From assembly GCA_030615745.1 (NCBI GenBank), contig JAUWYR010000004.1, forward strand, positions 1 through 64,000: a stretch of DNA of 64,000 bases, read 5' to 3'. The notes below the pieces were generated by a model, which saw nothing but the letters and a program-made list of their open reading frames with translations, did no database searches and was not told the origin of the DNA. The translations under genes were made by a program, and so were the position numbers. This document shows, one piece after another, positions 26,310-34,755 of the stretch. The DNA comes from Candidatus Zixiibacteriota bacterium (lineage in GTDB: Bacteria; Zixibacteria; MSB-5A5; SM23-73-2). Numbering within the stretch: position 1 is the stretch's first letter; every line of letters starts with the position of its first letter.

Positions 26310-26359
26310 TTCGTCATCATTCATCAATCATTCGTCATAATTTAAGGATGAAAAATAAG
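26295..26359 (+). repeat. 65-bp direct repeat, copy 1 (S23 tail, heptamers, mutL leader)
   Basis: One mismatch from copy 2 at 28247-28311. It covers the last codons of S23 (KKRIRI), a 5-unit heptamer array at 26309-26343, and ATGAAAAATAAG, which equals the first four codons of mutL. After this point the copies diverge. Confidence 0.92.
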
Positions 26360-26399
26360 CTTATCATATTACTCGCAGTTGACAGGAGGTTGGTTAAAA

Positions 26400-28124
26400 A
26401 TGGGGAATAAAAAACAAAAGCCTGCAAAAATCTTGTTGGATGTTCCTGTTGATGATGGGGTTTTAGGTTTTGATAATTATAGGGATGCTTTGATAAATAT
26501 TATCAAAAGCTCCGAACCAAGGTTCACTATTGGAATCTTCGGTGGCTGGGGAACTGGGAAGACTACTTTGATGAAGATGATGAAGAAAAAGTTGGATGAT
26601 GAGGGAGAGGCTACGGTTTGGTTTAATCCCTGGGAATATGAGAAAGAGGAGCATTTGATAATTCCATTATTGCAAACAATTAATTTTGAGCTTAAAGATA
26701 AGAAACTACTAAATCCTCAAACACTTAAAAAGTTTGGCAAAGCTATACTTGCTTTAACCTCTGGCTTTACCGCAAAAATACCGGTAATTGGAGTGGAACT
26801 TAGCCCTAAAGATGCTATAGAATCTTACCAGAAACTTTTCGAAAGTAAAAACCTTTCATCCCTTTATTTTGACCTTAAGCAACAGTTGAAGGATATCATT
26901 AAAGAACTTAAAGAAAAAGAGAAATCAAGAATGATAATCTTTGTTGATGACCTCGATAGATGTTTACCAGATAGGGCACTTCAGGTGTTAGAATCAGTGA
27001 AATTATTTTTGGATGCAGAAGGTTATGTTTTTGTATTGGGTTTAGACCGCAGTATCATTGAAAAGTGTGTTAACAGAAAATATGGCGAAAACTCAGGAAT
27101 TAGTGGGACTGACTATATAAAGAAGATGATTCAGGTTCCTTTTAATTTACCTGGATTAAGGGAGCAGGAAGTTAAGGCTTATGTTAAACGATTACGAGAC
27201 GAGATAAAAGGGACAGACGTAGAGGTATATGTTGAAAAGTATATTGACATAATTTCTAAAGGAATGGAGGCGAATCCGAGGGAGATAAAAAGATTTATAA
27301 ATAATTTCATTTTAATAAATCAAATAAGCGCAGGAGAAACAGAGCCCGATAAGTTATTAGTTTTGTTAATAATCCAGTTCAGATGGGAGGGATTTTACAA
27401 TGCACTAGCTGAATATAAGACAGATTTTCTGGCTTCGGTACTAGCATATACGGAGGAAGATAGAGACGTAAAATCTGAGCAGGGAAGAAAACAATTCCTA
27501 GAGCACTGGGGATACTTAGAGTTATTAGAAAAGACCTTAGATGATGACTTAAACTCTTTTTTGAAGGGGGAAGGTAAAATCTTATTCGGAATCCAAGATT
27601 TAGACCCCTATATCCATTTTTCCAAAGCTGCAAAGATACCTGAAGCAGAAGTAAAAGCTCTTACAAAAGAAAAGTTAATTTCTTTATTAAGAAATGGAAG
27701 AATAGATGAGTTTAATAAAATTCGTCCACGCCCGACAGTAGATTTGGCAGGAGCTGATCTGAGCGGAACTCATTTAAGTGAAGCTAATCTGAGAGGAGCT
27801 AATCTGAGAGAAGCTAAGATGAGCGAATCTGATCTGCGCGGAGCCAATCTAGCGGAAGCAGATATAGGGAAAGCCCGCTTTTGGCGATCTAATCTAAGCG
27901 GAGCTGATTTAAATAGAATCATAATTGATGATTACACTATTTTTTTCAAAACAATCATTGAGAATGTCAAGAATCTATCGGAAGAAATAAGAGAGACATT
28001 AGATATTGAAATAGAAGACGGTGTTGAAAAAGCTACAAGCAAAGGGCTTTTCGAGAAAAAGGCGAAGGAAGAAAAGGTAGAATCGTCGGATATGAAATCT
28101 GACGCTACGAAAGAAAAATCATAA
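26400..28124 (+). CDS. KAP-family P-loop NTPase with pentapeptide repeats
   Basis: 574 residues from ATG 26400; GGAGG lies 11 nt upstream. Walker A is GGWGTGKTT at 48-56, followed by the KAP-typical WFNPWEY. Walker B is IIFVDDLDRC near 180, then LEAVKLFLD-type and GLDRSIIEKCV segments and a helical sensor region (NPREIKRFINNF). About 447-503 are pentapeptide repeats (ADLSG, ANLRG, ADLNR), then a charged tail. No KAP membrane insertion is obvious, so it may be cytoplasmic. KAP NTPases include phage-exclusion proteins such as PifA, but the function here is unproven. Bracketing by a 65-bp direct repeat suggests an inserted cassette. Confidence 0.88.
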   Translation: MGNKKQKPAKILLDVPVDDGVLGFDNYRDALINIIKSSEPRFTIGIFGGWGTGKTTLMKMMKKKLDDEGEATVWFNPWEYEKEEHLIIPLLQTINFELKDKKLLNPQTLKKFGKAILALTSGFTAKIPVIGVELSPKDAIESYQKLFESKNLSSLYFDLKQQLKDIIKELKEKEKSRMIIFVDDLDRCLPDRALQVLESVKLFLDAEGYVFVLGLDRSIIEKCVNRKYGENSGISGTDYIKKMIQVPFNLPGLREQEVKAYVKRLRDEIKGTDVEVYVEKYIDIISKGMEANPREIKRFINNFILINQISAGETEPDKLLVLLIIQFRWEGFYNALAEYKTDFLASVLAYTEEDRDVKSEQGRKQFLEHWGYLELLEKTLDDDLNSFLKGEGKILFGIQDLDPYIHFSKAAKIPEAEVKALTKEKLISLLRNGRIDEFNKIRPRPTVDLAGADLSGTHLSEANLRGANLREAKMSESDLRGANLAEADIGKARFWRSNLSGADLNRIIIDDYTIFFKTIIENVKNLSEEIRETLDIEIEDGVEKATSKGLFEKKAKEEKVESSDMKSDATKEKS

Positions 28125-28133
28125 TGGAGTCAA

Positions 28134-28233
28134 TGTAGGGACGGTCCTCGTGGCTGTCCGCCTAAGGATTCGGACAGGGACCCCCCGCCAGAGGCGGGGG
28201 ATTTCGCTATGCTCAACAAACCCTGTCCTTACG
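28134..28233. repeat. G/C-rich composite palindromic repeat
   Basis: Contains CTGTCCG paired with CGGACAG and CCCCCGCC paired with GGCGGGGG, then the ATTTCGCTATGCTCAACAAA segment. That segment is the reverse complement of the TTTGTTGAGCGAAGCGAAAT words in the 35479 copy. It lies between the KAP stop and direct-repeat copy 2. Confidence 0.75.
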
Positions 28234-28246
28234 TAAAACCAAAAAA

Positions 28247-28311
28247 AGGATTAAAATTTAATTCGTCATCATTCATCAATCATTCGTCATAATTTAAGGA
28301 TGAAAAATAAG
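28247..28311 (+). repeat. 65-bp direct repeat, copy 2, at the mutL start
   Basis: Includes AGGATTAAAATTTAA, which reads as the last codons and stop of an S23 protein (RIKI), although no S23 gene precedes it. Heptamers at 28261-28295 and the mutL start at 28300 follow. Confidence 0.92.
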
Positions 28312-30060
28312 ATCACCATACTTCCCCAAGATTTGGTTAACAAAATCGCTGCTGGTGAGGTGGTGGAGCGTCCGGCATCTGTTGTCAAGGAGCTGGTTGA
28401 GAATTCGATCGATGCTAAGGCTAAAAGTATTAAGGTGAAAATAAGATTCGGCGGGGTGAAATTAATAGAAGTTACAGATGATGGGGAAGGGATGAATCCT
28501 GAGGATGCGGAGCTTTCTTTAAAAAGACATGCGACAAGCAAGATAAAAGAAAAAGACGACCTTTATAATATAAAAACCTTAGGTTTCAGAGGGGAAGCTC
28601 TACCATCCATTGCCTCTGTTTGCTTTTTGGAACTTTTAACAAGACAAAAAGATGCACTTTCAGGAACTTTTCTAAGCTTAGAAGCAGGTATGATAAAACA
28701 AAAAAAAGAGATCGGCGCGCCTTGTGGAACATCTGTAACTGTAAAAGAGCTTTTTTATAATACCCCTGCAAGGCTTAAGTTTTTAAAATCCAAACTCACT
28801 GAAACCAAACATATAATCGACCTTATACAGAATTATGCCTTAGCATATCCATCTCTATTATTTGAGCTCGAATCTGACCAGAGAACTCTTCTGAATTTAC
28901 CAGCTTCAATTTTAAAACAGAGAATAGCTGACATCTGGGGAAATGATCTGAAATCAAAATTGGTAGAGATGGAAAAAGAAAGGTCCGACCCTGAGATTTT
29001 CGGATTTTTAGGAAAGCCTGAACTCACAAGGTCTAATCGTTCTGAAATACGCATTTTCGTTAACAGAAGACCTGTGGTCTCAAGGGTCTTAAATCATGCT
29101 ATACAATCGGGATATAGAGACCTTCTTCCACAGGGGAAATTTCCCTTTGCTTTTGCCTTTTTCGAGATAGACCCGGAAAAGATCGATGTGAACGTTCATC
29201 CAACAAAAAGGGAGATCAAATTCTCAAATGAACATCAAATCTACAATCTGCTATATTTGAAAGTGAAAAAGTCACTTAAGAGTTTTCAGACTATCCCTTC
29301 ATACAATCTTTCATCTGAAAAATTGGTATCTGAAAAGTCCGAAAAAGCTAAAGTTGGAGAAAAAATAATTGATTATAGCACAAAAATGCAAAAACCCGAC
29401 TTTATTCAGGAAAAGATAATTGATAAAATCTATCCTGCTGAAAAAAGGAAAGAAATTGAGCCAGAAGAAAAAACAACTTTTCAGAAAATTTGGCAAATCT
29501 TTGATCAATATATATTGGTCCAGAACGAAGATGAGTTATGGATTATCGACCAGCACGCAGCACATGAGAGGATACTTTATGAAGAAATAAGTGAGAATAT
29601 AGGCAAAAGTGGTCTATTATCACAAAAGCTGCTTTTTCCAGAGACACTTGAGCTCTCTCCAAAAGAGTTTTTGATCTACCGGGAAAATTCCGATATTTTA
29701 CTAAAGTTAGGATTTGAGGTGGAGCTTTTCGGTAAGAACAGCCTTTTAATTTCTGGGGTTCCATCTCTTTTAAAAAACCGGTCTGAAAAAAACTTTTTCT
29801 GTGAGCTTTTATCTGAGCTGGATGAAAATTTAAAAAAAGAAGGGGACAGGATAAAATCGGTTGCTAAAGCTTTTGCCTGTAAATCAGCGATAAAATCAGG
29901 CCTGAGGCTTTCTTATGAGGAGATAAAAACACTTTACCAGAGTCTTTTATCAACAAAAAATCCCTTCAGTTGTCCTCATGGCAGACCAACCATTATAAAA
30001 ATATCACTTGAAGAGCTCGATAAAAAGTTTATGCGAAGCATTCTTCGAAAAAGAACCTGA
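28300..30060 (+). CDS. mutL: DNA mismatch repair protein MutL
   Basis: 586 residues. GHKL ATPase motifs: KIAAGEVVERPASVVKELVE, NSIDA, DDGEGM and FRGEALPSIASV. The C-terminal domain keeps the endonuclease metal motif DQHAAHERILYE near 417, plus an ACKSAIKSG segment and CPHGRPT. It should therefore nick DNA itself, as in bacteria lacking MutH. AAGG precedes ATG 28300, inside the direct repeat. The C-terminal codons contain the 18-nt palindromic word at 30032-30049 (MRSILR), shared with truB and an intergenic site. miaA follows 8 nt later. Confidence 0.97.
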   Translation: MKNKITILPQDLVNKIAAGEVVERPASVVKELVENSIDAKAKSIKVKIRFGGVKLIEVTDDGEGMNPEDAELSLKRHATSKIKEKDDLYNIKTLGFRGEALPSIASVCFLELLTRQKDALSGTFLSLEAGMIKQKKEIGAPCGTSVTVKELFYNTPARLKFLKSKLTETKHIIDLIQNYALAYPSLLFELESDQRTLLNLPASILKQRIADIWGNDLKSKLVEMEKERSDPEIFGFLGKPELTRSNRSEIRIFVNRRPVVSRVLNHAIQSGYRDLLPQGKFPFAFAFFEIDPEKIDVNVHPTKREIKFSNEHQIYNLLYLKVKKSLKSFQTIPSYNLSSEKLVSEKSEKAKVGEKIIDYSTKMQKPDFIQEKIIDKIYPAEKRKEIEPEEKTTFQKIWQIFDQYILVQNEDELWIIDQHAAHERILYEEISENIGKSGLLSQKLLFPETLELSPKEFLIYRENSDILLKLGFEVELFGKNSLLISGVPSLLKNRSEKNFFCELLSELDENLKKEGDRIKSVAKAFACKSAIKSGLRLSYEEIKTLYQSLLSTKNPFSCPHGRPTIIKISLEELDKKFMRSILRKRT

Positions 30061-30068
30061 ATTTTATT

Positions 30069-30986
30069 ATGGATAAGGTTTTGGTTATCACCGGTCCAAC
30101 TGGTGTTGGTAAAACCAAAGTCTCAATTGAAGTTGCCGATATATTAAAAGGTGAGATAATTTCTTGCGATTCAAGGCAGATTTATCGAGGAATGGATATT
30201 GGCACAGCCAAACCCAGAAAAGACCAAAGAAAAAAAGTTTTACATCATCTTTTAGACCTTGCCTTTCCAGACCAGAAATTCTCAGCAGCAGATTATGCAA
30301 AAGAGGCAAAAAAGAAAATAAAGGATGTGATAAAAAAAGGGAAAATCCCTGTAGTTGTCGGAGGTTCTGGATTATATCTTAGGGCACTTTGCAAAGGATT
30401 TTTTAAAGGTCCTAAAGGGGATGAAAGAATTAGACGAAAACTGAAAAAAGAAATGGAAAGCTTTGGTAAAAATTATCTTTACCTGAAGCTAAAACAAATC
30501 GATCCGGAGGCTGCTTTAAGAATACATCCAAATGATGAACATAGAATCATAAGAGCTCTGGAAGTATATGAACTCACAGGTAAAAAGATCTCCCAGTTTC
30601 AAAAAGAAGGGGAGTATGAGCCAGAGGAGTTTAAATTTATTAAGTTCGGTCTAACTTTAAAAAGGGATAAGCTATACCAAAGAATCGACCAGAGAGTTGA
30701 CCAGATGATAAAAGATGGTCTTTTAGAAGAAGTAAAACAGTTGAAAAAGATGGGTTATTCTCCTGAACTTTTGCCCCTCAGGACTTTTGGTTATAAGGAG
30801 TTATTTTCTTATCTTGGGGGGAAAATCGATCTGGAAGAAGCAATTGAACTGATTAAACTTAACACTCATCATTATGCAAAAAGACAGATCACCTGGTTCA
30901 AAAAGGAAAAAGATATAATTTGGCTCGATGCAGAGAAAAACAATTTGGTATCTGAGATCGTTCAAATATTTTCAAAAAATGCTTGA
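30069..30986 (+). CDS. miaA: tRNA dimethylallyltransferase
   Basis: Adds dimethylallyl to A37 of tRNAs reading UNN codons. 305 residues; P-loop ITGPTGVGKTKVSIE, SCDSRQIYRGMDIGTAKP, GGSGLYLRAL and RTFGYKEL are diagnostic. Eight nt from mutL, the common mutL-miaA pairing. The promoter of the next gene overlaps its stop codon. Confidence 0.96.
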   Translation: MDKVLVITGPTGVGKTKVSIEVADILKGEIISCDSRQIYRGMDIGTAKPRKDQRKKVLHHLLDLAFPDQKFSAADYAKEAKKKIKDVIKKGKIPVVVGGSGLYLRALCKGFFKGPKGDERIRRKLKKEMESFGKNYLYLKLKQIDPEAALRIHPNDEHRIIRALEVYELTGKKISQFQKEGEYEPEEFKFIKFGLTLKRDKLYQRIDQRVDQMIKDGLLEEVKQLKKMGYSPELLPLRTFGYKELFSYLGGKIDLEEAIELIKLNTHHYAKRQITWFKKEKDIIWLDAEKNNLVSEIVQIFSKNA

Positions 30987-31011
30987 CACTATTTTTGAAT
31001 TTATATATATA
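30983..31011 (+). promoter_or_regulatory. promoter of the mltD-like gene
   Basis: TTGACA (30983-30988), 17 nt, TATATA (31006-31011), overlapping the miaA stop; the gene starts 30 nt later after AAGGAG. Confidence 0.65.
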
Positions 31012-31040
31012 TCAACAAGTTATCTTTTAAGGAGAAGAAA

Positions 31041-33191
31041 ATGATAAAAAAAGCCTTATTTTTCCTTCTTATACTTGTGATTTTTGGTGGATGTTCAAGG
31101 CAAGCTATAAAGCCAAATGTTTTAACCCCTCCTGCCAAAAAAGATATAACTTTTGAAAAAGACACAGATACCTTATCCCTTTTGGACCAGATGTTTTTTT
31201 TGCAATTGAAGGAGGCAGAAAACTATTATGCCTTGGGAGTAAGAGCTAATCAAGAGAGTGAGTGGGAAAAGGCTCAAGAAAACTTCGAGAAGGCTTTAGA
31301 GATAATATCAAATTTGAGTCTTGATGGGGATGCTGAGTCCAAATGGAGCACCAGAATAGATAAGCTTTTGCATGAGATCTCAGCAGACTATAAGATAACA
31401 TTATTATATTTGGGTGCTCTTTCATCTGATGCTTCAATTTCTGCTTTTGTTGAGAGGTTTAAGGATATTCATAACTTCAAAAAATTAAGAGAGGAATATA
31501 AACCCAAAAAACCCTCTATTGAAGAAAAGACCATAATAACCTATGATATGCCAATATTCTTAAATGAACAGGTGGAAAACTGCATTCTCTATTTCCAGAC
31601 CATAGCGCGAGAACCTTTTAAAAAATATCTGGCAAGGTCTGGAAAGTATATACCCTTAATGTCGGAGATCATAAAAGAAAAAGAATTGCCTCATGATTTA
31701 GTCTATCTTCCTTTGATCGAGTCCGGATTTAATCCAAAAGCCTATTCCTGGGCACATGCAGTAGGTCCCTGGCAATTCATACGTTCAACCGGAAGAATAT
31801 ATGGTCTTAGAAGAAACCACTGGTATGATGAGCGCAGAGACTTCGTCAAATCGACCTATGCTGCCTGTGACTATCTAAAATTCCTCTATGGCAAGTTCGG
31901 AAACTGGCTTCTGGCTTTAGCCGCTTACAACGGAGGGGAAGGTAGGGTAGCAAAACAGATAAAAAGACAGAAGACCAAAGATTTTTGGAAACTGAGTTTG
32001 AAAAAACAGACCCGAAACTATGTTCCTTTATACATAGCTGCTACTATAATCGCCAAAAATCCTCAAGAATACGGGTTTTCTGTGGAATATGAAGACCCTT
32101 TGGAGTTCGATGTTGTTAAAGTGAATAAAGTCATAGATTTGAAAGTAGTTGCTGATGCTTTAAATGTCTCTTTAGATACGATAAAGGAGCTAAATCCAAA
32201 GCTTTTGAGAGGAGTTACACCTCCCGGCTATAAGAATTTCCCATTGAGGATTCCCAGGGGAGCAAGAAACCTTTTTGTTCAGAAATATGACAGTATCCCT
32301 GAAAAAGACCTTTATGTTTTACATAAGATAAAGTGGGGAGAGACAGTATCTTCCATAGCAAAAAAATATGGTGTATCTCCTTTCAGCATCATCGAGACTA
32401 ATAATCTGTCCAGAAGATACAAAATTTATGCTGGCGATTATCTTAAGATACCCAGATTCAAAAGCAAAGGCTCAAGAAAAAAACCCTCCGACTTTAAGTA
32501 TACGTTCGATTCCAAAGGGCAGAAAATCTACACGGTGAAAAAGGGAGATACTCTCACAGAGATTGCACAAGCTTTTGGAACTACCACAAAAAAATTAGCC
32601 TCTTTTAACAGAATAAAAATAAAAAATCCTATCTATCGTGGTCAAAAACTTAGGATTCCAACTTCGTTTGAGTCTAATTATAAGGTCAATTCAATAGGAG
32701 AAAAAGTTTACGCTGTGAAAAGGGGAGATACGCTCTCAAAGATTGCCCGAGCTTTTGGGACTACTCCAGAAAAATTAGCCTCATATAATGGAATAAATAT
32801 AAAAGACCCTATCTATCGTGGTCAGAAACTTAGGATTCCAACTTCCTCCGGAAAAATTGTGGTTTATACAGTTAAAAAAGGGGAGACCCTTTGGGACATA
32901 GGCAATAAGTTCAAGGTTACTCCCTATGAAATAGCGCAGATTAATGATATAAAGGAAAAAAATTATATAAAGGAAGGGCAGAAGTTAAAAATTCCATCGA
33001 ATGGGAAAGGTTATACTTCAAAACAGAGCTCAGATGGCAAAGTTATCTTTTATATGGTCAAAAGGGGTGATAGCTTGTGGAAAATCGCCAGACTTTTCGG
33101 GGTATCCTTGAAAAACCTTTTGAGCTGGAATACCATAGCTGACCCAAAATCGATTAGAGCAGGGGATAAGATAAAGATTTATCTGAGATAA
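31041..33191 (+). CDS. mltD: MltD-like lipoprotein lytic transglycosylase with five LysM domains
   Basis: 716 residues. A lipoprotein signal with lipobox FGGC (Cys18) directs it to an envelope membrane. The SLT domain has the catalytic Glu in PLIESGFNPKAYSWAHAVGP near 226, then WQFIRSTGRIYGL and the ALAAYNGG segment. Five LysM peptidoglycan-binding repeats start near 424, 494, 554, 606 and 667. LysM 2 and 3 are nearly identical at DNA level, a recent duplication. It cleaves the glycan backbone of peptidoglycan during remodelling. sppA follows 26 nt downstream. Confidence 0.93.
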   Translation: MIKKALFFLLILVIFGGCSRQAIKPNVLTPPAKKDITFEKDTDTLSLLDQMFFLQLKEAENYYALGVRANQESEWEKAQENFEKALEIISNLSLDGDAESKWSTRIDKLLHEISADYKITLLYLGALSSDASISAFVERFKDIHNFKKLREEYKPKKPSIEEKTIITYDMPIFLNEQVENCILYFQTIAREPFKKYLARSGKYIPLMSEIIKEKELPHDLVYLPLIESGFNPKAYSWAHAVGPWQFIRSTGRIYGLRRNHWYDERRDFVKSTYAACDYLKFLYGKFGNWLLALAAYNGGEGRVAKQIKRQKTKDFWKLSLKKQTRNYVPLYIAATIIAKNPQEYGFSVEYEDPLEFDVVKVNKVIDLKVVADALNVSLDTIKELNPKLLRGVTPPGYKNFPLRIPRGARNLFVQKYDSIPEKDLYVLHKIKWGETVSSIAKKYGVSPFSIIETNNLSRRYKIYAGDYLKIPRFKSKGSRKKPSDFKYTFDSKGQKIYTVKKGDTLTEIAQAFGTTTKKLASFNRIKIKNPIYRGQKLRIPTSFESNYKVNSIGEKVYAVKRGDTLSKIARAFGTTPEKLASYNGINIKDPIYRGQKLRIPTSSGKIVVYTVKKGETLWDIGNKFKVTPYEIAQINDIKEKNYIKEGQKLKIPSNGKGYTSKQSSDGKVIFYMVKRGDSLWKIARLFGVSLKNLLSWNTIADPKSIRAGDKIKIYLR

Positions 33192-33217
33192 CCTGTCCGA
33201 TCAGGAAAGGAGTATTT

Positions 33218-34102
33218 TTGGCTAAAAAGAAAGACATTATAGTAGGTGTAATTATCGGGTTAAGCTTTTTGATCTTTATCCTGATTTTGCTTTTAGGTGT
33301 TTCAAGTCTCTATACAGATCGAGATATTTATTTTGGTGGGTTTGGTAAAAAAGTAGCGATAATAGATATATTTGGAGTAATCTCTTCCTCTGATGATGTG
33401 GTAAGGCAGTTAAAAAAATACAGGGATGATTCCTCTGTTCCCTCCATTGTTTTGAACATAGACAGTCCTGGTGGTGGTATAGCTGCATCCCAGGAGATAT
33501 TTGAGGAGATAAAGAAGGTAAGACAAAAGGGTAAAAAGGTTGTTGCTTCGATGAGGTCTGTGGCTGCATCAGGTGGTTATTATATAGCCTGTGCAGCTGA
33601 CACCATCGTGGCAAATCCCGGGACGATCACAGGATCAATAGGGGTGATATTCGAATTTCCTGTTGCTGAGAAGCTTTTTAAAAAGATAGGAGTTGAGTTT
33701 GAAGTTGTCAAATCTGGCGAGGTTAAGGATATGGGAACTTTCACTCGACCCATGACCAAAAAGGAAAGAGAGCTCCTTCAGTCAGTTATTGATGATGCCT
33801 ATTATCAATTCGTAGATGTGTTGGTAAAGATGAGAAATCTACCTGAAAAAGAGGTTTTGAAAATCGCGGATGGTAGAATTTTCACCGGGTCTCAGGCTAA
33901 AAAACTTGGATTGATCGATGTTTTGGGTAATTTTGAGGATGCCATAAGGATTGCTGGTGAGATGGGAGGGATTGAAGGTCCACCAAAGATTATCAAGGAG
34001 AGAAAAAGAAAACTTACAATTTTTGATCTCTTAACTAAAAATTTTAGTAATCTTTTAAGTCAAGAGAACTTTGCTCCAAAATTTGAATATATATTCAAGT
34101 AG
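33218..34102 (+). CDS. sppA: signal peptide peptidase SppA, short form
   Basis: 294 residues from TTG 33218, with AGGAAAGGAG upstream. An N-terminal membrane helix (about 8-30) anchors a single ClpP/crotonase-type domain. DSPGGGIAASQEI, the nucleophile region SVAASGGYYIACAADTI (Ser near 117), GSIGVI and the Lys-bearing KSGEVKDMG (near 170) match the single-domain SppA family that degrades cleaved signal peptides. It lies in an envelope run after mltD and before fmdB. Confidence 0.92.
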   Translation: MAKKKDIIVGVIIGLSFLIFILILLLGVSSLYTDRDIYFGGFGKKVAIIDIFGVISSSDDVVRQLKKYRDDSSVPSIVLNIDSPGGGIAASQEIFEEIKKVRQKGKKVVASMRSVAASGGYYIACAADTIVANPGTITGSIGVIFEFPVAEKLFKKIGVEFEVVKSGEVKDMGTFTRPMTKKERELLQSVIDDAYYQFVDVLVKMRNLPEKEVLKIADGRIFTGSQAKKLGLIDVLGNFEDAIRIAGEMGGIEGPPKIIKERKRKLTIFDLLTKNFSNLLSQENFAPKFEYIFK

Positions 34103-34112
34103 GTGAAAAGGG

Positions 34113-34334
34113 TTGCCAATTTTCGAATATAGATGCAAATCATGTGATCATAGATTTGAAGTTCTCATACGTTCTTCTAATGAAAAAAACCCTGTTTGTC
34201 CTCTCTGCAAAGAAGAGGTGGAAAGGATTTTCTCAGTTTTCGGTTTTTCAAAAGGAAAAAGATTTATATCTTCTTCTGTGAAGACATCTTGCGGAAGTTG
34301 CATAACCAAAAGATGTGACAGTTGTGGAATTTAA
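34113..34334 (+). CDS. FmdB-family zinc-ribbon protein
   Basis: 73 residues from TTG 34113. MPIFEYRCKSCDHRFEVL, then CPLC, is the FmdB zinc-ribbon signature (two CxxC pairs). A second Cys cluster (CGSCITKRCDSCG) closes the chain. These are small regulatory or putative metal-binding proteins of unclear role. AGGTGAAAAGGG lies upstream. Confidence 0.88.
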   Translation: MPIFEYRCKSCDHRFEVLIRSSNEKNPVCPLCKEEVERIFSVFGFSKGKRFISSSVKTSCGSCITKRCDSCGI

Positions 34335-34364
34335 AGTAAATCAAAAATTAAAAGGAGGTAAAAA

Positions 34365-34649
34365 GTGACGAAAGCAGATTTAGTTGAAAGGGTTACAGAA
34401 AAAACAGGACTTACAAGAACCGATGTTGCGGTGGTAGTGGATGGTCTTTTGGAAACAATAAAGAGTGCCATGGAGGAAGGAAACAATATCGAGCTCAGAG
34501 GATTTGGCACTTTTAAAATCAAGACAAGAAAGGCAAGAAAAGCCAGAAACCCGAGGACCGGTGAGGAGGTGCCGGTGCCTGACCGTAAGGTCCCCGTTTT
34601 TAAGCCATCTAACGAATTCAAGAATTTAATTACTAAGCAACCTTTGTAA
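34365..34649 (+). CDS. HU/IHF-family nucleoid protein
   Basis: 94 residues from GTG 34365 after AAAAGGAGG. MTKADLVERVTEKTGLTRTD, the arm region GFGTFKIKTRKARKARNPRT and EVPVPDRKVPVFKPS match the HU/IHF family, which bends DNA as a dimer. HU and IHF subunits cannot be separated with confidence from sequence alone. Confidence 0.94.
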   Translation: MTKADLVERVTEKTGLTRTDVAVVVDGLLETIKSAMEEGNNIELRGFGTFKIKTRKARKARNPRTGEEVPVPDRKVPVFKPSNEFKNLITKQPL

Positions 34650-34659
34650 AAGGGGTGAA

Positions 34660-34755
34660 ATGCCGAGCGGTAAAAAAAGAAAAAGACTGAAGATAAAGAC
34701 CCACAAAAGAAAAAAAAGGCTAAGAAGGGATCGGCACAAAAAGAAAAAAAGATAA
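34660..34755 (+). CDS. 31-residue AURKAIP1/COX24-domain basic protein
   Basis: Starts MPSGKKRKRLKIKTHKRKKR and ends RRDRHKKKKR: 31 residues, about two thirds Lys/Arg. It matches the tiny COX24-type proteins of Bacteroidetes and relatives, thought to be ribosome-associated. GGGGTGAA lies upstream. The stop shares one base with the next ATG (TAATG). It is short enough to be missed by gene finders. Confidence 0.8.
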   Translation: MPSGKKRKRLKIKTHKRKKRLRRDRHKKKKR

